Assembly (NCBI GenBank): GCA_949752735.1 | Contig: OX457037.1 | Span: forward strand, 39,844,296 to 39,908,295 | Reading direction: 5' to 3' | Source of the DNA: Lumbricus terrestris | Lineage: Eukaryota; Annelida; Clitellata; Crassiclitellata; Lumbricidae | Length of the DNA: 64,000 nt | Shown: positions 58,901 to 64,000 of the stretch, piece by piece | How positions within the stretch are numbered: position 1 is the stretch's first letter | Layout of the letters: each line of letters starts with the position of its first letter | Notes under the pieces: generated by a model | The model's database searches: none | Seen by the model: only the letters and a program-made list of their open reading frames with translations | What the model was told of the DNA's origin: nothing | Translations under genes and position numbers: made by a program

Positions 58901-61089
58901 ACCTTAGGCAGACCAATTAGAAGAGACACAGTACTACAGAGACTACAGTAGTCAATTCTGGAGCAAACGAAAGCATGGACCAAAGTGGAAAAAACAGAAG
59001 ACAAAACAGAACGCCGTACTGCCTTTAGACGCCTTAAATGAAAATATGAAGCGCACATAAGATTAGATGTGGTCTTTAAATGAAAGGGAACTATCTATTG
59101 TAACACCCAGATCACGAACAGTCGAGGAAAAGGTGGAGTGAGGAAATAATTCAGAGAGGAGAACAAAAATCAATTTTCAAAAGCTGCTGAGGTGTGCCAA
59201 ACCAAATAAACTGTGTTTTGGATGCATTAAGAGAGAGACGATTTGATGACATCCATGAGTGTAGGGAACATGAGAGAGACTGAATGCGTTCAACTAAGAG
59301 TAGCTGGGATGAAGAGTGGCATCCCTGGCTTGGATACTGGAATTAGAGCAGAGTTGCTGTCATCCAGTCCAACACAATTCCTTGTAAATACAGTCACAGG
59401 CTACGCTTTTGTCTGGTTAGTAGCCACAGGCCACAGCACGATCACATGGTCTGCCACATTAGTCTCCGCCATTTCCAGACATCGTTTTCCCCGGAGTGTT
59501 TTTGTCAGAAATTAATCATATAGCACTGCAAGGCCGTAGTAATTCTGAACAGGCCTGAATGCCAGCTTCACTGCATAACCCTAACATCACAATGCTTCCA
59601 CAAATCCGGTTGCACCAACAGGCACTCAGATGTCGTCTATTCAAGGACTCTGTAGTCGGGCGATTTCAGCATTTAATCACCAGATAATCTAATCATTGCA
59701 ATAAAAAACCTCTATAGTGTTTGCCAACATCCAATGGACGGACAAGCGATTAATCCCTGTCATCTTTGCGGTCCCGAATCTAATTGTCGGTCCTTCCTTC
59801 CGCCTGCTGCAGCCAGCGCTGATGAAATATGTTGCCTGTCAGACCGGCATCTATACAACTTCCAGGAAATTTATGGGCTGATAGCTGGAAAAAATTAGAC
59901 TGCCAACAACAAAAAATGGAACACCAGACGACCTATTTATTCTGGCTCTCACAATCAATCGCAAAGCCCGAATTGATTTCAATGAGTAAAAAATCCATGC
60001 AAATACATAATACGACCAGGATGATAATTGCCCGGGACTTGAGGCAAAAAAACCCATGCAAATACATAATACGACCAAGATGATAATTGCCCGGGGCTTG
60101 AGTTAGCTCAGCACTTAGTTTTTCTTAACAGCCCATAGTAAAGTCTTCATTTCAATTCTACATCAATCAATGTGCGACCCTTCAGTAATTTTCTACAATT
60201 CTTGTGCTGTTTACAGTACTACTGTATATGAATGTATATGCACATATATATAGAAATCTATAAAAAAAAAGCATAGTCAATGGTTGCCATGGTTTCTGAG
60301 GCTTCAATCCACTGCCCATAAGACTTTCCATTTTTGCAGAGAATTTTGTTATTTACAAGAAGATTTCGCAACCAAAACTGCCAAATCATAAGCATCAAGA
60401 ACTTGTGATAACAATGATGATAGTGTATGCAATGTGTGCAATCAGAATCAGCCATTCTTACTAAAATGAAAATCTTATTCGCAGAGGCACACAATACGTT
60501 AAATCTGATAGAACACAAATACATAGGACTGTGTGTGTGTGTGTGTGTGCGTGCATGCGTGTATGTGTGTGCGTGCGTGCATGTGTGTGCGTGCGTGGAT
60601 GACGATGATAAGTAAGTATGTACTGAAACATACTCGCATTTGTCCATTAACAAGCACAAACATATATCTTATGCACAACAGATACACAACAACGGCACAA
60701 GAAATACGTGTAAAATCATCAATAATAAGCTCACAGCAGAACTGCAGCTCTATAATTGTATAATGAACGTGGGGGACTCACTTGTCGACGGCCGTTCCAT
60801 TCCAGCAGACGCTGTTATTTGGTGCAGAAAATTTATCTGAATTGCAGACGGAGTCCGGAAGCTTGCCAAAGAAATTTTTCGACGAACCGATGTTTCTAAC
60901 GATGCCGTTGAACGAAAATTTCCTAAGGATTTTTGTCGGAAATTCTTCGAGAAGACGTCTGCTGTTCCGCTCCGTTGTCGTTACCGCTTCACTGCCTTCG
61001 GAGGCACCAGCAGCAGCGGCAGGAGCAGCTCCGGGAGCAGCGGGTTCCGTGGTAACCCCCGCAATTGGATATCCACATTTCGTGATCAC
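40000..61089 (-). CDS. GPC: Glypican, C-terminal four exons (5' part beyond window)
   Basis: Glypicans are GPI-anchored cell-surface heparan sulfate proteoglycans that modulate Wnt, Hedgehog and BMP signals. Four exons (60782-61089, 50991-51117, 42599-42779, 40000-40370) join in phase and end in TGA. They give the end of the Cys-rich core (TKCGYP), an RNSR furin-like RxxR site, LPDSVC...NNSVCWNG, a helical segment (LVPAVVSLISKLNQM), an acidic stalk with SGFGS, HSGSGAW and NESGSGTT attachment sites, a Ser/Thr-rich region, and a hydrophobic C-terminus for GPI transfer. The CWNG-RY-like spacing and the P.VV..I.KL segment look more like the GPC3/GPC5/Dally group than GPC1/2/4/6. This subgroup call is tentative. 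Introns of 9.7, 8.2 and 2.2 kb are full of repeats. Confidence 0.88.
40500..40765 (+). mobile_element. LINE 3' end (L2/CR1-like)
   Basis: A broken frame like HWNCLPLTIHNI...KTFSKSLRSHLFRSV precedes TTAAGCGCCTTCGTGAGATT and GGCGCTATATAAATGG. It lies 130 bp from the last glypican exon's acceptor. Confidence 0.7.
41575..41621. repeat. (TG)n microsatellite
   Basis: Interrupted TG dinucleotide tract, about 45 bp, in a glypican intron. A short (AAT)n run lies at 41218-41262. Confidence 0.95.
41801..42165. mobile_element. Probable hAT-type MITE, 365 bp
   Basis: CAGTGTGTAATTTAG at the left and CTAGATTAAACACTG at the right are imperfect inverted repeats. The flanks ATGACTGAC and TTGACTGTC are similar but not a clean 8-bp duplication. 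The interior is rich in CTGGGGG blocks. Confidence 0.6.
42172..42370. repeat. (GACT)n tandem repeat
   Basis: About 200 bp of CTGACTGACTGACTTGCTCA-type units; a tetranucleotide array with a TTGCTCA/TTGCTGA variant at irregular intervals. Confidence 0.95.
42511..42599. repeat. (CA)n microsatellite at glypican splice donor
   Basis: Nearly pure CA on the plus strand (GT on the minus strand). Its right edge is the GTGTGT that follows the exon ending at 42599. Confidence 0.97.
42599..42779 (-). CDS. GPC: Glypican exon with glycosaminoglycan attachment sites
   Basis: After CTTTAG it encodes TLHNRVIPRLPNIQSDGSDL ... DYSGFGS, DLHSGSGAW, NNDDEDELGS and TNESGSGTT. SG dipeptides with nearby acidic residues are classic heparan sulfate sites. 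The donor ACAG|GTGTGT is the edge of a GT repeat. Phase 0 to 1 fits both neighbours. Confidence 0.87.
42985..43195 (-). mobile_element. tRNA-derived SINE with CORE-like block and LINE-type tail
   Basis: On the minus strand: TAGTGGTGTAGGGGTA (A box), GGTTCGAGTCC (exact B-box consensus) 50 bp on, then GACCCTGGGTAAGTCCTTTA (CORE-like), then GGAGCGCTTCTGAGTGGGGG...ATAAAAA, which resembles the 3' end of the local LINEs. Confidence 0.72.
43543..43813. repeat. (TATG)n microsatellite, left part
   Basis: About 270 bp of TATG tetranucleotide with a few GTAAG interruptions. The array continues at 46950-46969 and 49148-49262 and is split by two transposon insertions. Confidence 0.97.
44326..46563 (+). 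pseudogene. Transposase-like pseudogene in copy 1
   Basis: Frames at 44326-44748, 44904-45443, 45322-45690, 45554-45838, 45842-46084, 46102-46353 and about 46390-46563 overlap or abut and belong to one protein. Motifs in order: PEDRDFLLSQRQ; LTVHWDGKFL (about 45231); LCFDTTTINTGH (about 45430); LACRHHVMEL (about 45525); WMAKVIYTIK; NDRAERGVALIQ (about 46410); KDEDQLQFLLQVV. The HWD, FDTT, CxxH and E motifs match the D-D-C/H-E order of hAT transposases by inspection. At least four frameshifts or stops and a palindromic insertion make it non-functional. Confidence 0.75.
44703..44749. repeat. 47-bp perfect hairpin
   Basis: Two 22-bp arms (starting TCTACTCTCTC and ending GAGAGAGTAGA) are exact inverse complements around a 3-nt GAA loop, in the transposase reading frame of copy 1. 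The second arm introduces the in-frame TAG that ends the first open frame. Confidence 0.95.
46950..46969. repeat. 20-bp microsatellite spacer between two transposons
   Basis: Exactly five GTAT units separate copy 1 and copy 2. Confidence 0.97.
46970..49147 (+). mobile_element. hAT-like transposon copy 2, 2.2 kb
   Basis: Perfect 20-bp terminal inverted repeats TAGGGTGCATCAAACGCCCC. An inner block (T/C)TAGGTATCCCACC occurs near 47080 and in inverse near 49015. GTATGTAT flanks both sides, again ambiguous in the microsatellite. It carries a long transposase-like frame with one frameshift. Confidence 0.9.
47155..48797 (+). pseudogene. Transposase-like gene in copy 2 (one frameshift)
   Basis: The first frame (ATG at 47233, open in phase back to about 47155 with AAFIPHDIIQRPKLVALATR) runs to 48156. 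The second (48069-48797) continues the homology after a shift near 48100-48115. Motifs: LTLHWDSKQMPLL (about 47400); MAFDTTGSNTGHVTAAC (about 47613); SGCRHHVGEVIL (about 47705); GALHKARWMAKMIYSIK; WWMTCSSVTDAPWNDL; NDCAERGVKL (about 48617). The same order occurs in copy 1, at clearly lower than identical sequence. It is a family I know only as uncharacterised invertebrate proteins; the hAT link is inference from motif order and the ends. Almost intact, so relatively young. Confidence 0.78.
49148..49262. repeat. (TATG)n microsatellite, right part
   Basis: About 115 bp of TATG repeats continuing the array cut by the transposons. Confidence 0.97.
49263..50990. other. Glypican intron, no gene recognised
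   Basis: A (CAG)n tract lies at 49508-49560 and an AT-dinucleotide patch at 50765-50812. The Ala-rich or Met-rich frames over the CAG tract are repeat by-products. Confidence 0.5.
49508..49560. repeat. (CAG)n tract
   Basis: About 12 uninterrupted CAG/GCA units after an interrupted start. A second (CAG)n lies at 52937-52974. Confidence 0.95.
50991..51117 (-). CDS. GPC: Glypican exon after CWNG
   Basis: Acceptor TCTGTAG, donor AAG|GTACGG. It encodes YLSSVPVLSLTAQVAENPEL and QVPEDLVPAVVSLISKLNQM. The NPE(L/V)xV and PxVVxxIxKL pattern matches glypicans, best GPC3/5. Phase 2 to 0 fits both neighbours. Confidence 0.87.
51118..53443. other. Glypican intron, no gene recognised
   Basis: A tandem duplication of ATAATTACATTAG lies at 51607-51660, a two-unit GGGTTA run near 52078, an (ACATAC)n patch near 52320 and a (CAG)n tract at 52937-52974. 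The minus-strand frame at 51748-51957 is listed among the findings. Confidence 0.45.
53452..53602. mobile_element. hAT-type MITE, 151 bp
   Basis: CAGTGTGAGAATTG... to ...GGCAATTCTCACCCTG with a perfect 8-bp duplication ACTATACT (53444-53451 and 53603-53610). Confidence 0.92.
53949..54125. repeat. 21-bp tandem repeat, about eight copies
   Basis: The unit GGATACCCCAAATGGCAGTCA repeats with small indels. It codes DTPNGSQ in the plus frame by chance of its length. Confidence 0.93.
54644..54714. repeat. (GAG)n purine tract
   Basis: A GAGGAGGAG-type run with GAC/GAA interruptions in a glypican intron. The Glu-rich frame over it is a by-product. Confidence 0.9.
54822..56505. other. Glypican intron, nothing recognised
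   Basis: I see no exon, element ends or tandem arrays here apart from short CACA-rich patches near 55690-55800. Confidence 0.4.
56510..56605 (+). mobile_element. LINE 3' end, copy A of a close pair
   Basis: GCTGGAAGCGCTTCTGAGTAGG, CCAAGGAGACGCTATATAAATT and an AATGAATT tail. 5' truncated. Confidence 0.75.
56640..56752 (+). mobile_element. LINE 3' end, copy B of a close pair
   Basis: GCTGGGAGCGCCTCTGAGTAG, CTTGAAGAGGCGCTATATAAAT and a (GAAT)n tail. It lies 40 bp from copy A and is better preserved. Confidence 0.82.
56760..58000. other. Glypican intron; AT-rich tract at 57346-57455
   Basis: A TATATA-rich patch with internal palindromes sits at 57346-57455. Open frames on both strands at 57538-57907 have no recognised family. 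Confidence 0.4.
58010..58400. repeat. Repeat related to the AAAAAGGTCA/GACCTTTTT family
   Basis: It contains ACCTTTTTCCACCCAAATCTAGGT-like, GACTAAAAAGGGTCATCA and AGACTAAAAAAAGCTCG blocks. These are reverse-complement relatives of blocks inside the 2683 and 34860 elements. Termini are not resolved. Confidence 0.45.
58405..59300 (-). mobile_element. LINE fragment with reverse transcriptase remnant
   Basis: On the minus strand, YFHLRRLKAVRRSVLSSVFS, TLVHAFVCSRIDYCS is the typical RT C-terminal signature (HLRxIRxxRxxL...LVHAFVxSRLDYCN) of L2/CR1/Jockey-like elements. Downstream it runs to GGGAGCGTCTCTGAACAG, AGGCGCTTTATAAATG and an ACAATACAAAACAAT tail. Frames are broken. It is the longest LINE copy in the window. 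Confidence 0.82.
59990..60105. repeat. Tandem duplication of about 53 bp with ATGCAAAT motifs
   Basis: Two copies of CCATGCAAATACATAATACG followed by ACCA(G/A)GATGATAATTGCCCGGG. Confidence 0.92.
60529..60598. repeat. (TG)n/(TGCG) microsatellite
   Basis: Interrupted TG tract with GTGCGTGC units in the glypican intron. Confidence 0.93.
60782..61089 (-). CDS. GPC: Glypican exon with RxxR site and CWNG motif
   Basis: After GGTTACAG it encodes VITKCGYPIAGV, an Ala/Gly/Pro-rich loop, TTTERNSRRLLEEFPTKILR and FGKLPDSVCNSDKFSAPNNS followed by VCWNGTAVDK. NxS/NxT N-glycosylation sequons occur at NNS and NGT. RNSR is a candidate convertase site, as in GPC3. Donor GACAA|GTGAGT (phase 2). Confidence 0.9.
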
Positions 61090-63035
61090 CTGTAACCAAT
61101 AAACACAAGGCTATGTGTATGTAATTCAAGCCAGTGCTCAACATCGCATCTCATGCAGGCCTGGAACTCCATGTGCCAGACCAGCTAATCAAGTTATGAA
61201 CACCAAGCAGTGGACTGACAATAGAAATACTGCATGTATTTTTAAAGAAATCATCGGCTGTTGCAATACAGTAAAGGTAAAGTAACTGCCCATATTTCTC
61301 ACTGGTAAACACCACCCACAGGGTCCTCTATCGTCTGTCCATTAGAGAGATCGTTCTTCGTCCAAGTGTAAGCACAACAGAATCAACGTGACCAGACATG
61401 ATCTCATCGCCAGACGCAGCACATTCACAACAACAAACTGCACAGTTTCCATAGAATTTGAACGCTAGACATACTGGTGAAACATCGCCAGACTAATGCT
61501 GCACTCAATTGCTATTCCTCGAACTGTTATGCCCGATTTAAACAGATAGATAATTTGCAATATGCAGTCCCTACTATCAATATCACTCAGACTGCAAGAA
61601 GTGCCAGCTATGTCAGTTTTACCCGCATGCTAATACCAAATTCACCCCACCTCCAATTTATCAGACTACCATGCAAGAATAAGACTGGACCAAAAAGTCC
61701 TGACCACTATAGTAGTTCTGTTCTGTTCTGTTCTGTATAGTAGTACTTAAAGGGAAAGAAGGAATGAAGGAATGAAGTGTCAGCAGGTGATAATGGCACA
61801 ATAGAAGTTATAACTAGTAGATTACAGGCAGATTAACACTGACCCAAGCAGGTAACCAACAAAACCGAGACCACAGAGCTAAGAAACCTTCCCACCCTCC
61901 CTCCACCCCACCCTTACTAACAAACACACACACACCTCCCCACACACACACCTCCACACACACACACACCTCCCCACACACACACTTCCACAAACACACA
62001 CAACCACCTTATCTGACTGAACAAGTTCTGAGAGGAGGGTAAGGAGTGCTATAGTAACTCTGGGTAAGACAGATTCCTGTTAACCTCCTCCATTTGGAAG
62101 ATTTTGAGCGAACAACACTAAGGCTGCCTCCTCACAAGCCACAAGCTCATCCACTGATTAAAGAGAAACACAACCCAAGTTGCCCTGAATAGACATCGTC
62201 TGCTGACAAAAGAAAACACAGCAACACCCAAAGCCTCCGAGAGGTTTTAAACCTCTCCTCAGAATATATGATGCATACATGTTTACTGCACGAACTGTCA
62301 GACATAGACAAACAACATGTATATGAAATATTTTTAAATGTTACGTTTCTGACATCCAACAGCACCATGTAAAATGGGTACGGTAACTGGTATACATGAA
62401 CTTCTGACATATAAGAAACTGGCACATTGGATATGTATATAATATATATACACGCGGACTGTATATATTATATAACTATATATATTACATACATATATAT
62501 AAATCTAGAAAAATATGTAAACATATATATATAGATCTATATGTAAATCACTCTCTCTATATAAGTTAACATATACCGTATGCATATATATTTATAGTAT
62601 AAATATGTCAAGCAAGGCAAATATGGCTGAGGGCATGCCTGTGTCATCTGCTGATAAAATCTGGGTGTCCTGTTTCTCTTTTATGTTTGCGATGCAAATT
62701 CTTGTAGTTTCATATTACAATCGATTAAACCAGCATCCACCAGCAAACTAAATCTTCATCTGGCTTATCAGGCAGCAATTTGTCAATTAGCGGGGAACTC
62801 CCACAAAAAACCTGTTTAACTTTACACAAAAAAAACGATTGACTCTATTAAAGTCAAATCTGAATGGAACTAAGTTAAACAATTCTTCAAGTCACAGTAA
62901 CACATTTCATTTCCTATCTATCTAAATGTTGACCTGTCTTTGTATTTCTTTCTCATCATATCTCACATCCTTATCACCTCTATCCTCGTTTATGACTGCC
63001 TGGCCGACTAACTCACTGACTTTCTGATTGATTCA
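61090..63035. other. Glypican intron, no exon recognised
   Basis: A (CA)n-rich tract lies at about 61919-61995 and TATATA-rich sequence at 62430-62600. Upstream glypican exons are not within the window as far as I can see. Confidence 0.45.
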
Positions 63036-63160
63036 TTGAATTACTGACTGACTGACTGGCTAACTGGCTGGCTGACTGACTTACGAATTGACTGAATGAC
63101 TGACTTGCTCGTTGGCTTAATGACTGACTGACTGACTGACTAGCTGGCTGACTGACTTGT
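63036..63160. repeat. (CTGA)n tandem repeat
   Basis: An interrupted ACTG tetranucleotide array similar in unit to 42172-42370. Confidence 0.93.
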
Positions 63161-63406
63161 CCTTGTACTACATCTGTTCTATTGTCTGCCCCCATGTCTG
63201 ACCGTGTGTGTCTGCCTTGTTTGAATGTCTGAGTCTGAGCAATGTGTGTCTTCTGCCATGTTCGTGCATTGGTTCATCTGTGTGTGTATGTGTATGTGTG
63301 TATGCCTGACTGTGTGTCTGTTCTTCTTAATGCAAGGGGATCTTGCAAGACAGACTAACTTTCCTTTCAATCTCGCCATTCTTTCTGCCACTGCTGCTGC
63401 TGCCTT

Positions 63407-63407
<1 letters not shown>

Positions 63408-63484
<77 letters not shown>
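63408..63484. repeat. (GT)n microsatellite, 77 bp
   Basis: A pure GT dinucleotide run. Confidence 0.98.
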
Positions 63485-63485
<1 letters not shown>

Positions 63486-63689
63486 TCTGTCTCTATATCT
63501 ATGTTTCTGTGTGCCTCTTCATGTTTTTTGGTCTCATTCTTTTCTGGGAGGTTGGATGATCATTCTTATAGGCCTTCAGAGCACAGCCGCTTGCATCTGA
63601 CACCCTCAACTTCTGACTGTAGTAAGTCTGCATAGGATCACGATTCTGGTTCTGCAGAAGTTGTGCAAAAGGTCTGTTTCATCCATTCA

Positions 63690-63780
63690 CCAAACCATTC
63701 AGTCTTCCATCCATTCACCTGTCCATCCCTTCAGCCATACATCCATCCATCCATTCACCCATCCATCCATTCATACATCT
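63690..63780. repeat. (CCAT)n tandem repeat
   Basis: ATCCATCCATTCACC-type units, about 90 bp. The window end (63930-64000) is TATA-rich. Confidence 0.9.
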
Positions 63781-64000
63781 GGCTACGGGCACCGGATCAC
63801 CAAGTTCTTAGAAGCCAGGCACTGGCAGGAATGCAGACCAGTTAATTTATGAGCTTTTTTCAACCAGCTCCATGGATCAAGCCAGACCCATACATATTTG
63901 TATGACAAATATAGGCATTGATGTGTGCCTATGCATATTATATATAAATATATAATTATATATACACTTGCCTTGATAATTATATATACATACATATTAA

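Noticed and set aside
1..64000. CRISPR arrays, bacterial operons, rRNA or intact tRNA genes
   Set aside because: The window is animal nuclear DNA. Tandem repeats are microsatellites without spacers, and tRNA-like boxes occur only in SINE-like units that lack a full cloverleaf.

Overview
This is an intron-rich animal nuclear genome window (AT-rich, spliced genes with GT-AG introns, dense transposon debris and microsatellites). It holds parts of three metazoan genes, all on the minus strand: the 5' end of an NPC1 cholesterol-transporter gene (window start to about 4.85 kb), a complete replication factor C large subunit gene RFC1 (8.9-29.0 kb), and the 3' half of a glypican gene (40.0 kb to beyond the right edge). 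The gene set, the L2/CR1-like LINE 3' ends and the many hAT elements point to an invertebrate, probably marine. I cannot name the phylum from sequence alone.

RFC1 can be read end to end. Twenty-five coding segments join in phase to a 1152-codon frame. It carries an N-terminal PCNA-box-like start, a BRCT domain, an AAA+ clamp-loader core (Walker A, Walker B, sensor 1) and a Lys-rich tail. The first intron falls directly after the ATG. NPC1 shows exon 1 (signal peptide) and part of exon 2 (first cysteines of the sterol-binding N-terminal domain). The glypican shows its last four coding exons: an RxxR site, the CWNG motif, SGSG glycosaminoglycan sites, a Ser-rich stretch and a C-terminal GPI-type tail. 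The genes look like unrelated housekeeping or signalling neighbours; nothing suggests they work as a unit.

Between and inside the genes the sequence is mostly mobile-element debris. At least ten elements have terminal inverted repeats, and most are flanked by perfect 8-bp duplications (hAT superfamily). There are many 5'-truncated L2/CR1-like LINE 3' ends ending in GCGCTATATAAAT and short tails, and three tRNA-derived SINE-like units. A 2.6-kb pyrimidine-rich array (TTCGTTCTT-type units) lies upstream of RFC1. Many simple repeats are present.

The most unusual locus is 43.5-49.3 kb, inside a glypican intron. Two different but related hAT-like transposons sit head-to-tail in one large (TATG)n microsatellite, 20 bp apart. 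Each has precise inverted ends, and each codes for the same poorly characterised transposase-like family (HWD, FDTT, CRHHV and AERGV motifs). Other points of note are a 61-bp tandem array of splice-donor-like sites behind RFC1 exon 10, a glypican splice donor that is the first repeat of a (GT)n tract, and a perfect 47-bp hairpin inside the first transposon.
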